Virus record (IMG/VR): IMGVR_UViG_3300009151_000356
Location: 1-24,744 of that record
DNA from: a virus
Length of the DNA stretch: 24,744 nt
Direction: 5' to 3' (one strand)
Below the pieces are notes generated by a model. That model searched no databases. It saw only the letters and a program-made list of their open reading frames with translations, and was not told where the DNA came from. Below are positions 6,480-14,102 of the stretch, one piece after another; positions within the stretch are counted from its first letter, which is position 1, and every line of letters begins with the position of its first letter. A program made the translations under genes and the position numbers.

Positions 6480-7154
6480 ATGAAGGTTAAAATATCAATT
6501 CCGACATCATTAAGTGAGATTAAATTAAGCCAATATCAGAAGTTTGTTAAGATAGCAAGCGAGAATGAGGAAGGTACATTTCTAAACCAAAAGATGGTTC
6601 AGATATTTTGCAATGTTGATTTATTTGTGGTGGCCAAGATGAAGCAGCAAGATTTAAATTATGCAGTTAATCAGATTGCTGAATTGTTTAAAAAGATACC
6701 AGAGTTAGTCACAATATTTAAATTAAATGGGACAGAGTTTGGATTTATTCCTAACCTAAACGATATGTCGAGTGGTGAGTACATGGACTTGGATGGTTAT
6801 ATTGTTGATTGGGAGGATAGTCATAAAAGTATGGCCATTCTTTACAGACCAATTAAACAAAAATTAGGTAATAAATATTTGATTGAGGACTATGAAGGAA
6901 GTGATAAGTATTCTGAATTAATGTTAGATGCTCCAATGGATGTAGTGTTGAGTAGTAAGGTTTTTTTTTGGACTTTAGGTCGAGAATTATTGAAAAATAC
7001 GATAGCCTTTTTGGAGGAGAGCAAACCAATGAGTTTAGTGAACAAGCACAATTTGGAAAAAGATGGGGTTGGTATTCTTCAATCTATGCCTTATCACAGG
7101 GAGATGTTAGACGATTTGATGAAATTACCAAACTTTCCATTAATCAATGCTTAA
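6480..7154 (+). CDS. Tail assembly chaperone (G-like short form)
   Basis: This is the zero-frame product of 224 residues, starting at the ATG three bases after promoter P1. It fits the tail assembly chaperone role: an alpha-helical acidic protein containing LSQYQKFVKIA, IFCNVDLFVV and LDGYIVDW segments typical of gpG-like proteins of Bacteroidota phages. A T9 run at 6961-6969 allows a -1 shift into the overlapping frame (next entries). Such chaperones bind the tape measure and recruit tail tube subunits, the long form being made at low frequency. Here the tape measure lies 7 kb downstream rather than next door. The zero-frame tail after residue 163 may be functional or simply unshifted sequence. 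Confidence 0.7.
   Translation: MKVKISIPTSLSEIKLSQYQKFVKIASENEEGTFLNQKMVQIFCNVDLFVVAKMKQQDLNYAVNQIAELFKKIPELVTIFKLNGTEFGFIPNLNDMSSGEYMDLDGYIVDWEDSHKSMAILYRPIKQKLGNKYLIEDYEGSDKYSELMLDAPMDVVLSSKVFFWTLGRELLKNTIAFLEESKPMSLVNKHNLEKDGVGILQSMPYHREMLDDLMKLPNFPLINA
6962..6968 (+). promoter_or_regulatory. -1 programmed frameshift site (T-TTT-TTT)
   Basis: Zero-frame codons are GTT TTT TTT TGG (6960-6971). The heptamer T-TTT-TTT is perfectly phased for simultaneous -1 slippage of two Phe tRNAs, inside a run of nine T. The -1 frame stays open to a TAA at 7217-7219 that overlaps the next gene. The position, near the 3' third of a tail chaperone gene, is canonical for G/GT. Confidence 0.75.
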
Positions 7155-7219
7155 TGTTTTTAAGTTTTGAGAAGCAAAAGAATGAATTAGAAATGAAAAT
7201 GATAAATAAAAATAGATAA
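6968..7219 (+). CDS. Tail assembly chaperone frameshift extension (T-like)
   Basis: This -1 frame adds 83 residues after Phe163 of the upstream frame, giving a 246-residue fusion. Its sequence W-G-W-Y-S-S-I-Y, then LSQGDVRRFDEITKLSINQC and LMFLSFEK, resembles the T-part of phage tail assembly chaperones: an aromatic helix, then a D-x-x-x-x-D-E-I/V-T-K-L motif, then a helix. It has no ATG of its own near its beginning (only TTG at 6968), so frameshifting is the natural way to express it. The stop overlaps the ATG of the next gene (TAATG), which fills the otherwise empty 7155-7218 and supports its being real. Confidence 0.75.
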   Translation: MDFRSRIIEKYDSLFGGEQTNEFSEQAQFGKRWGWYSSIYALSQGDVRRFDEITKLSINQCLMFLSFEKQKNELEMKMINKNR

Positions 7220-7674
7220 TGAACGGATTTTATTACGTTATACATAAATTAAGGGATTATATCAAAGAAACTGGATTTGTCAATTCAGTTAGTACTGGTG
7301 ACATCTTCGAAGTTGATTTAGTCAAACAAACTATTTATCCATTGGCCCATATCATTGTAAATAATGCTAGTCCAAAGGAATTTGTTACAAACTATAATAT
7401 TTCTATTTTATTTATGGACATCGTAGAAATAAGTAAAGATTTACCGGTTAATTTATTTGATAATAATACTAATATGCTTGACATATTAAATGATCAAATA
7501 ACTATTGCTCAAAGATTAGTAAGTAGTCTAAAACGTGGTGATTTATTTAGCAATTTAATTCAGATAGATGGTGATCCATTATGTGAACCTTTTACAGATA
7601 GATTTGAAAATAAGGTGGCAGGATGGACCTTAACATTTGATATTATTGTACCTAATGATATGACTATTTGCTAA
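7219..7674 (+). CDS. Putative tail completion/terminator protein
   Basis: The 151-residue protein has mixed alpha/beta character: an N-terminal helix (FYYVIHKLRDYIKE), then strands such as YPLAHIIVNN, YNISILFMDIVEI and GWTLTFDIIVPND. This pattern is typical of head-tail or tail-terminator proteins that replace the N-terminal arms of a ring oligomer. It is a conserved type in Bacteroidota phages, without a confirmed function. It couples by TAATG to the frameshift extension and to the next gene. I assign it by position and fold-like pattern only; it could also be a neck connector. Confidence 0.5.
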   Translation: MNGFYYVIHKLRDYIKETGFVNSVSTGDIFEVDLVKQTIYPLAHIIVNNASPKEFVTNYNISILFMDIVEISKDLPVNLFDNNTNMLDILNDQITIAQRLVSSLKRGDLFSNLIQIDGDPLCEPFTDRFENKVAGWTLTFDIIVPNDMTIC

Positions 7675-8210
7675 TGCAACTAAAAAACACAGAGGCTTTA
7701 ATAAAACGATTTAGGGACTATGTCATTCAGCAGTCAAGATCAAACCTATCAAAGAGCAGAAAGAATAACACAAAGGAGTTATATAATAGTATTAAAGGCG
7801 AAATATTAAGTGAAAATAATTATTCAATAGTTGGCTTTAGTATGGCTGATTATGGAATGTATCAAGATCAAGGAGTTAAGGGAAAGAGCAGTTCAGCCAA
7901 AGCGCCAAATAGTAGATTTAAATTTGGTTCAAAGTCTGGTCCCAAAGGTGGATTAACACAAGGAATCGAAAAATGGGTAAAACAAAAGGGAATACAATTT
8001 CGAGATAAAAAAAGTGGTAGATTTATTTCATATCAATCAACTGCATTTATTATTACTAGAAGTATTTATCAAACAGGGTTAAGACCAAGTTTATTTTTTA
8101 CTAAACCATTTGAAGCTGGAAAGAAGAAATATATTGATGGCGAGATAGGTCAGGCTTTTGCAATGGATGTTGATTATATTGTAGATTACGAATTAAAGAA
8201 AATAAAATGA
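7674..8210 (+). CDS. HK97 gp10-like head-tail/tail completion protein
   Basis: From ATG 7674 (TAATG overlap) the protein has 178 residues; the frame is open to a TTG at 7668, but the overlapping ATG is preferred. It is basic, with an N-terminal helix and RKNNTKELYNSIKGEIL. It then has MADYGMYQDQGVKG, the Y-x-x-x-x-x-x-G segment typical of gp10-like proteins in which a Tyr-Gly-rich loop follows the first helices. GGLTQGIEKWVKQKGI and SLFFTKPFEAG complete it. Proteins of this family join head and tail or cap the tail tube. The stop overlaps the next start as ATGA. Confidence 0.6.
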   Translation: MQLKNTEALIKRFRDYVIQQSRSNLSKSRKNNTKELYNSIKGEILSENNYSIVGFSMADYGMYQDQGVKGKSSSAKAPNSRFKFGSKSGPKGGLTQGIEKWVKQKGIQFRDKKSGRFISYQSTAFIITRSIYQTGLRPSLFFTKPFEAGKKKYIDGEIGQAFAMDVDYIVDYELKKIK

Positions 8211-9277
8211 TAATATACGCACGATCTCCATACCTTATAGAGATAAATGAAGCATCACAGGTAGGAAGTAAATTGGAAATATTCCTTTGGAATACCCCTA
8301 ACTCAATACCTGCAACTGCTACATATACTCTTTCTAAAAAGGTTGCATCTAATTCTCAAAGGTCCACAGTTTATAATATATCACCTTATATAAGAGAATA
8401 CATAGATAATATTGTGTCAAGTAATGGTACAGACAATCAATGGTGTAATATTTCCATAAAACGATACAAAGAAACATCAGTAGATTCATACACTTTAGTC
8501 GATACCAATACTTATGCAGCAGTTGATGGCTACACTAATTACAATGGTGGGTATAATCAAACTAATCCATTAAATAATTATTGTCTATTGGCTGATAATA
8601 GCAAAGAAATTCAATATAATTTAGGTAGTATTCCTTATGTAAATGTATTAATTAACAACGCTGTAGGCGATAAATTAGATGTTGAATACAAGGACACTAA
8701 TAATAACAATGTAATTATTACCTCTGTTTTTGGAACGGGAGTAAGTGCAGGTAAATACATGTATAAAGTACCATTAACCACATCAAGTGCTAACTATAAT
8801 AACGGCACAATTACAACTTTAAAATATTTTGTAGGTGGCACATTAACCTATTCATCTTTATTTAATGTAACTCCTATCTGCGAAAACAAATATACACCAG
8901 TTCAATGTTCATTTATTAATAGATTTGGTGGTTGGCAGTTTCTTACATTTTTTAAGGCTCAAACAAATCAATTAACGGTTTCAAGTACGATATATAACTT
9001 GTTACCAAGTGCATTTAACTATAATGCCTACAAAGGACAAACAAAATCATTTAACTTTAATGCAAGTCAAACCGTAACTTTAAACACAGGTTTTGTGCCA
9101 CAGAATTACTCTGATCTAATTCAAGATTTAATGTTAAGTGAAGTTGTATTATTAGATAACAAGCCTGTAACTCTAAAGACAAATCAAACCAATTTAAAGA
9201 CAACTATTCAAGACAAGAATATTAATTATACAATGGACTTTGAATATGCTTACAACTTATTAAATAATGTAATATGA
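8207..9277 (+). CDS. Tail-tip/baseplate-region structural protein
   Basis: The 356-residue protein is rich in Asn, Thr, Ser and Tyr with alternating beta-strand patterns, as expected of a virion surface or tail-tip protein. No enzymatic motif is visible. It starts in an ATGA overlap with the gp10-like gene and ends in an ATGA overlap with the large poly-Thr protein, so the three are translationally coupled and probably assembled together. I do not recognise a named family. A distal-tail or tail-tip role is inferred from position and composition. Confidence 0.55.
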   Translation: MIIYARSPYLIEINEASQVGSKLEIFLWNTPNSIPATATYTLSKKVASNSQRSTVYNISPYIREYIDNIVSSNGTDNQWCNISIKRYKETSVDSYTLVDTNTYAAVDGYTNYNGGYNQTNPLNNYCLLADNSKEIQYNLGSIPYVNVLINNAVGDKLDVEYKDTNNNNVIITSVFGTGVSAGKYMYKVPLTTSSANYNNGTITTLKYFVGGTLTYSSLFNVTPICENKYTPVQCSFINRFGGWQFLTFFKAQTNQLTVSSTIYNLLPSAFNYNAYKGQTKSFNFNASQTVTLNTGFVPQNYSDLIQDLMLSEVVLLDNKPVTLKTNQTNLKTTIQDKNINYTMDFEYAYNLLNNVI

Positions 9278-12200
9278 TTAATGTAAGCATTTTTATTTAT
9301 GGCGATGATGGCTTGGCAAAAAGACTTGAATTATTTGAGGATGAAAACATATCAATCAATAGTTCAATCCAAAACATTAATGATATATCAAAAGTCTTTA
9401 CCGATTTTAGTCAATCGTTTACGGTGCCTGCCACGAAGAACAACAATATAATATTTAAACATTGGTACGAAAATAGTTTAGATAGTGGATTTAATGCCAC
9501 CAAAAGAAAAGATGCTTATATTGAAATTGACACATTGCCATTCAGAAAAGGAAAGATTCAATTAGAAAAGGCAAGTTATAAAAAAGGTAATATTGATAAT
9601 TACACTTTGACTTTTTTTGGTTCCTTAATATCATTAAAAGATAAATTTAATAATAGGTTTTTAAGGGACTTTGATTTCTCTGCATATAATTTTACATATT
9701 CAGGTACAGTAGTTAAAAACAGAGTTACAAGTGGTTTAGCTAAAGATGTTAAATTTCCTTTAATAACTTCATATAATATATGGCAATATAATACAAATGG
9801 TACAAGTCAAAACAATTATGACATTCAAAAAAATGCTACTCCAATATCTTATTTAGATTTATTCCCAGCAATGAGAATAAGTAAAATACTTGATGCTATT
9901 CGTATACAACTTGGAATTACATTAAGTGGTTCATTTTTAAGTAATGAAAAGTTTACTAATGCTTTTCTTTGGTTAAAAAATACAGATACTTTTGCTCAAA
10001 AAGGATCAGATAATAAAATATTTTTTCAATCTAAATCAAGTACTACTGGTACATCAAGTATTTTTGATTTAACAACTAATTCTTTAAATTTTACGCAACC
10101 AATTTTGCCAGCTTATGTAAGTAAAAATTACATTGATATAGATTTTACAAGTGGAAGTGGTATTGCATTTAATTTTTCAGTATATAAAAATGGAGTCAAA
10201 TTAACTGAACAATCAGCCACTACATCACCATCTGGATTTCCGATTAGATTAGATATTTCTTTTGTTGATTCAGGCGCTTATACTTTTTTTATATCTTCAA
10301 CAACTGCAATAACATTTACATCTGTTTATACCTTTGAAATTAATAGTGGATCAGGTGCAAGCATTGATGTAGTTGCTACACAAAGTGTATCACAAACAAT
10401 AACAACAACTTTAAATATTGGCGATTATATGCCAGAACTTAAAGCAGAAGATTTCTTTAGTGGTTTACTAAAAATGTTTAATCTTACTTGTTATTCTTAC
10501 GATGGGATTACATATTACATTGAGCAATTAGAGGACTGGTATTTAGCAGGACAAACCTATGATATATCTAAATATTGCCAAACAGATGAAATAGATTTAG
10601 AGAGGGTCAAACCTTATAAAACTATTAATTTTAAATATCAAGAATCTGAAAATATTATAGCAACAAGATTTTTATCTCAATCTGATATACCTTATGGAAA
10701 TTTAAAATATCAAGTTGATAATGATGGAGAAGAATATTCAATAGAATTACCTTTTGAGAATTTACCATTTTTTAAATTTTCAAATACTAATCTTCAAGTA
10801 GGAGGAGTTATAAAAGCTGATTTAAAAGCATACATTCCAAAGCCAGTTATACTTTATGATTATGGTGTAATTCAAACTTTATCAGGTGGTCAGTATTTTC
10901 ATTTTTTTGATGGTACATCAAGTTCACCTGTTACAACTTATAATTTATTTGGTCAAGATACATTAGTATCGTCTGCCGTTAATACTATAAATTGGGGTGC
11001 AGAACAATCAAGTTTTACAGATAAAATTGAGCCAAACTCATTATTCCAAAATTACTATTCAGCATATTTAACAAATACATTTAATCAAAAAGCAAGGCTA
11101 ATGAAGATTAAAGCAATTTTACCAATATTTCTATTATCTAAACTTGCATTAAATGATAAGATAGTTATTAGGGATAAGAGATACATTATTAATTCTTATC
11201 AAACAGAATTAACCACGGGAGAAACAAGTTTTGAATTAATGTCAGATTTGAGAAATATTACTTTAGGAACTACGACAACAACTACAACTGTTGCACCTAC
11301 AAGTACGACAACAACAACAAGTACAACAACAACAAGTACGACAACTACAACTACAACTGCAACTCCAAGATTTACATATTATAGATGGGATGTAAGTACT
11401 TTTGATTGTTCTCAATCTAATCCAATTCCTTTTTGGTCATATACATCTTATGCAAATGGATTTAAGATTATAAATGGTGATGGAATTACAAGATATTTAA
11501 CTAGTGCAAGCCATAGTAATTTTACAAATCAAATTACAAGTATTGCAAATTCAAGTTGTGCAACAACGACTACAACCACAACTACATGCCCACCATATGG
11601 AACTTACTTATATGAGTATTGTGGAGGCGCACCTGATTATAATAAAATAGGTGTATTTGCTGATGGTTCTTGTGGTTCTTATGCTTCTGTCATTGCTTAC
11701 AATGATCCTGCTTGTGGTTACACAACAACTACTACCACTACAACTACTACATTAGCACCAAGATATACATTCTATCGTAATGATGTTAATACTGGAGATT
11801 GCTCAACTTACAATCCAATTCCTTTTTGGTCATATACAAATCATGCTTCAGGATTTTATTACTTAAATGGTGATGGCATTTTAAGATATTTGCAAAGAAC
11901 TACACATTCTAATTTTACTAATCAAATTAATAGTATTGCAGGTGGCACATGTACTCCAACTACTACGACAACCACAACTTGTCAACCTTATGGAACTTAT
12001 TTGTATGAATATTGCGATAATGTAAACCATAATAAGATTGGTGTTTTTGCAGATGGATCTTGTGGATCATATACATCAGTTATTGCTTATAACGATCCAG
12101 CTTGCGGATATGTAGCACCTACGACAACAACGACAACAACCAGAGCGCCTACAACTACCACTACTACAACTGCTGGTCCTAATTGTCAACAATATACTTT

Positions 12201-12375
12201 GAACAATAATGATCCTAATTATTCTGATTATTATGATTTCCAATCATGTAATGGTTCATGGAATTATGGTGTAGAATTACAAGCAAATGGAAATATAACT
12301 ATCTGTGCAAGAGTTGGGACGGTAACTGCTGGAGGTGCTATAAGTGTAAGTTTACCACAAGGTTCATGTACTTAA
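9274..12375 (+). CDS. Large tail protein with poly-Thr linkers and duplicated Cys-rich modules
   Basis: This 1033-residue protein has two halves. Residues 1 to ~660 are a structural tail domain: FTDFSQSFTVPATKNNNIIF near the start, beta-rich throughout, and a final KIKAILPIF/LNDKIVIRDKRYIIN/SYQTELTTGETSFELM portion. This looks like a baseplate-hub or tail-tip protein of Bacteroidota phages. Residues 666-697 are 28/32 Ser/Thr. Then come module A (698-763), T8, module B (772-816), T10-LAP, A' (829-895), T7, B' (903-948), T7-RAP-T7 and a last Cys-containing domain (968-1033). Each module carries paired Cys. All four Thr codons are mixed, so the protein, not the DNA, is what is repeated. The modules are likely exposed receptor-binding or decoration units on flexible, possibly glycosylated stalks. 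Two glycosyltransferase-like genes follow directly. Confidence 0.75.
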   Translation: MINVSIFIYGDDGLAKRLELFEDENISINSSIQNINDISKVFTDFSQSFTVPATKNNNIIFKHWYENSLDSGFNATKRKDAYIEIDTLPFRKGKIQLEKASYKKGNIDNYTLTFFGSLISLKDKFNNRFLRDFDFSAYNFTYSGTVVKNRVTSGLAKDVKFPLITSYNIWQYNTNGTSQNNYDIQKNATPISYLDLFPAMRISKILDAIRIQLGITLSGSFLSNEKFTNAFLWLKNTDTFAQKGSDNKIFFQSKSSTTGTSSIFDLTTNSLNFTQPILPAYVSKNYIDIDFTSGSGIAFNFSVYKNGVKLTEQSATTSPSGFPIRLDISFVDSGAYTFFISSTTAITFTSVYTFEINSGSGASIDVVATQSVSQTITTTLNIGDYMPELKAEDFFSGLLKMFNLTCYSYDGITYYIEQLEDWYLAGQTYDISKYCQTDEIDLERVKPYKTINFKYQESENIIATRFLSQSDIPYGNLKYQVDNDGEEYSIELPFENLPFFKFSNTNLQVGGVIKADLKAYIPKPVILYDYGVIQTLSGGQYFHFFDGTSSSPVTTYNLFGQDTLVSSAVNTINWGAEQSSFTDKIEPNSLFQNYYSAYLTNTFNQKARLMKIKAILPIFLLSKLALNDKIVIRDKRYIINSYQTELTTGETSFELMSDLRNITLGTTTTTTTVAPTSTTTTTSTTTTSTTTTTTTATPRFTYYRWDVSTFDCSQSNPIPFWSYTSYANGFKIINGDGITRYLTSASHSNFTNQITSIANSSCATTTTTTTTCPPYGTYLYEYCGGAPDYNKIGVFADGSCGSYASVIAYNDPACGYTTTTTTTTTTLAPRYTFYRNDVNTGDCSTYNPIPFWSYTNHASGFYYLNGDGILRYLQRTTHSNFTNQINSIAGGTCTPTTTTTTTCQPYGTYLYEYCDNVNHNKIGVFADGSCGSYTSVIAYNDPACGYVAPTTTTTTTRAPTTTTTTTAGPNCQQYTLNNNDPNYSDYYDFQSCNGSWNYGVELQANGNITICARVGTVTAGGAISVSLPQGSCT
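11269..11364 (+). repeat. Thr/Ser-rich linker 1 (mucin-like)
   Basis: This encodes residues 666-697 of the tail protein: runs of seven, five, four and seven Thr separated by Ser or VAP. Codons ACA, ACG and ACT are interspersed rather than a pure triplet repeat, which argues for selection on the amino acids. Confidence 0.9.
11365..12150 (+). repeat. Tandem duplication of a 131-residue A-linker-B-linker unit
   Basis: Copy 1 is 11365-11757 and copy 2 is 11758-12150, each 393 bases. Protein similarity is high (shared NPIPFWSYT, HSNFTNQI, YGTYLYEYC, KIGVFADGSCGSY, SVIAYNDPACGY). The DNA differs at many third positions, with a few identical patches such as the one encoding NPIPFWSYT. This is an old in-frame duplication kept by protein-level selection. 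Thr linkers (8, 10, 7 residues) separate the modules. Confidence 0.85.
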
Positions 12376-12376
12376 T

Positions 12377-13300
12377 ATGAGATACATATGTTGTCAACCT
12401 GCAAATGATTATTATTTATGGCAAATAGAAACTGTCATAAATAATTTCATGTCGCATGGTATTAACCCAAATCAAATAGATATAATATTAGGATATACTA
12501 ATGAAGATCTAACAAAATGGCGAATCTTGCAAGAGCATTATGCAACTATTAGGTTTTTCTTTTATAAGGATACAAGAGAAAATACAAGTTATATCCCTGC
12601 TATCTATTTTAATTTAATGAAGCAACATCTTGCATCTAATCCAGCGTTAAAAGATGAAGTTTTATTTTTGCATGATTCAGACATCGTCTTTACCGGTACT
12701 CCAGATTATTTACAATTTGAAAGAGATAAAGTTTGGTATTTAAGCAATACAAATAGTTACATAAACTATGATTATATCATGCAAAAAGGAGAAGATCTCT
12801 TGATTGATATGTGTAGGATTGTTGGTATTGATACTTTAATTCCAAAACTAATGAATGACCATAGTGGAGGGGCACAATATATTGTAAAAGGAACAGATTA
12901 TAATTTTTGGGATAAAGTTGAGAAAGATTCAATTAGTTTATACCAATATTTTATAAATAAAGAACCTTATTATGTTAAAAAGCATGAGCATGATTATCCG
13001 ATACAAAAATGGACTGCTGGTATGTGGTCATTGCTTTACAATGCGTGGTTATTTGGACATCAAACAAAGGTAGTTAAAGAATTAGATTTTGGATGGTCTA
13101 CAAGCGATATATCTGATTCGGTTAAATACAAAATTATCCATAATGCTGGAATACCTGATTCTGATAGTGGTATGTTTTATAAAGGAGAATACGTAAATAA
13201 ATTACCATATAACACCTATTTAGAATTAGATAAGAATAGAAGTAGTTACTATTATTATAACGAAGTGCAAAAAGCAGGATTAAACTCACCATTATTATGA
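12377..13300 (+). CDS. Glycosyltransferase, HPAT/SERGT-like (putative peptidyl O-glycosyltransferase)
   Basis: The 307-residue protein starts one base after the poly-Thr gene. It has a GT-A layout. The metal/nucleotide-sugar motif is D-S-D (residues 100-102) in VLFLHDSDIVFTG, after an N-terminal Rossmann-like half. Then GGAQYIVKGTDYNFWDK (164-180), WTAGMWSLLYNAWLFG (212-227), LDFGW and YKIIHNAG (251-258). This motif order recalls hydroxyproline O-arabinosyltransferases (CAZy GT95) and peptidyl-serine galactosyltransferases (GT96): DxD, G-G-x-x-x-I-x-K-x-D, a W/E-M-Y-like helix, then a terminal I-I-H-Y/N. No membrane anchor is present, so it acts in the cytoplasm. Its substrate is inferred to be Thr/Ser of the neighbouring tail protein; modification of a host or phage glycan is the alternative. 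Confidence 0.6.
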   Translation: MRYICCQPANDYYLWQIETVINNFMSHGINPNQIDIILGYTNEDLTKWRILQEHYATIRFFFYKDTRENTSYIPAIYFNLMKQHLASNPALKDEVLFLHDSDIVFTGTPDYLQFERDKVWYLSNTNSYINYDYIMQKGEDLLIDMCRIVGIDTLIPKLMNDHSGGAQYIVKGTDYNFWDKVEKDSISLYQYFINKEPYYVKKHEHDYPIQKWTAGMWSLLYNAWLFGHQTKVVKELDFGWSTSDISDSVKYKIIHNAGIPDSDSGMFYKGEYVNKLPYNTYLELDKNRSSYYYYNEVQKAGLNSPLL

Positions 13301-13920
13301 AAATATTAGTTGGATTATTTGGTATTCACTACAAAGAAGATTTAAACCATTGGATGGGGTGGAGGCCAACGGTAGATTATAGGAAATCTATTGAGAATAA
13401 TAAAGAATTTATATTTAATCATTTTGATTGCACATTTTTTGCATCAACTTATAATTCGCCAATACTTGAAAATTTAATTACTGATTATAATATTGAAAGA
13501 ATTGTAACTACTGATTTAGTAAATATTCCTAATGATTTAGATGCTAATTGGAGATCTCGAAATAATACATTTAAGAATTTATTAAAATTAATTTTAGATT
13601 CTGATTATCAGAAGTTTGATTACATTTTATTAACAAGGTATGATTTAATATTCATGCAAAACATCACAAATTTTACATTTGATTCTAATAGTTTTAATAT
13701 TTCTTCAAGGTCAAGATGTGGCGATGTATCTGATTTATGCGATGATAATTTTTATGTCATTCCATCATCGATGTTATTAGATTTTTACAATCAGATTAAA
13801 GATTTAGATGTTAATATGTGGGCGCATGATTGGTTTAAATATTTAAAACCAATTAACTATTTAATTGATGATTCATTCTATTCGCACGAAAATCCATTCT
13901 ATTATATCAATAGAAATTAA
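13297..13920 (+). CDS. Second glycosyltransferase-like protein
   Basis: This 207-residue protein couples by ATGA to the first transferase. It begins MKILVGLFGIHY like a nucleotide-binding strand. It carries FDYILLTRYDLIF (107-119), where R-Y-D-L occupies the place of the DxD motif in GT-A transferases of capsule/LPS and viral types. RSRCGDVSDLCDDNFYVIPS and MWAHDWFKYL follow. A short GT-A fold with Asp116 as metal ligand is the best reading, but the family is uncertain. With the first transferase it could build a disaccharide: one enzyme linking sugar to protein, the other extending it. No signal peptide is present. Its stop is two bases before the second late-promoter element. Confidence 0.5.
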   Translation: MKILVGLFGIHYKEDLNHWMGWRPTVDYRKSIENNKEFIFNHFDCTFFASTYNSPILENLITDYNIERIVTTDLVNIPNDLDANWRSRNNTFKNLLKLILDSDYQKFDYILLTRYDLIFMQNITNFTFDSNSFNISSRSRCGDVSDLCDDNFYVIPSSMLLDFYNQIKDLDVNMWAHDWFKYLKPINYLIDDSFYSHENPFYYINRN

Positions 13921-13922
13921 AG

Positions 13923-13951
13923 TAAGACAAAAACAAACAAAATACGTTTAT
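13923..13951 (+). promoter_or_regulatory. Putative phage late promoter P2
   Basis: ACAAAA at 13927-13932, 10 bases, TACGTTTAT at 13943-13951. It is identical to P1 at 27 of 29 positions including TAAGACAAAAACAAACAA. Unlike the other three copies, the last A of the box begins an ATG (13950) and the ...AC end is replaced by GA. Confidence 0.65.
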
Positions 13952-14102
13952 GATAAAGAATATATTAGACTTATTAATGATTAATAATCATTATGGAGTT
14001 CATGAATCAATAGAGATTGCAAAGGGTAAAAATGAAATTCCAAAAACTTGGAAAAAAGGATTTAGACAAATTAATAGATTAATAAAATGGCAACAGAAAT
14101 AG
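13950..14102 (+). CDS. Small ORF between promoter P2 and tape measure
   Basis: This 50-residue frame was found by reading between the second transferase and the tape measure. From ATG 13950 it reads MIKNILDLLMINNHYGVHES and ends ...INRLIKWQQK before TAG 14100-14102, overlapping the tape measure start by 16 bases. If transcription begins just after the P2 box, ATG 13950 would be upstream of or at the transcript end, and the functional start would be ATG 13977 (41 residues). It is basic and helical, with no recognised family. It may be a real small tail-assembly factor or a leader ORF coupling translation to the tape measure. Confidence 0.4.
   Translation: MIKNILDLLMINNHYGVHESIEIAKGKNEIPKTWKKGFRQINRLIKWQQK

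Noticed and set aside
11269-12180. ACA/ACG/ACT-rich runs as a microsatellite or CRISPR-like array
   Set aside because: Codons are mixed, the runs are in frame within a long ORF, and the intervening modules are related protein domains, not spacers.
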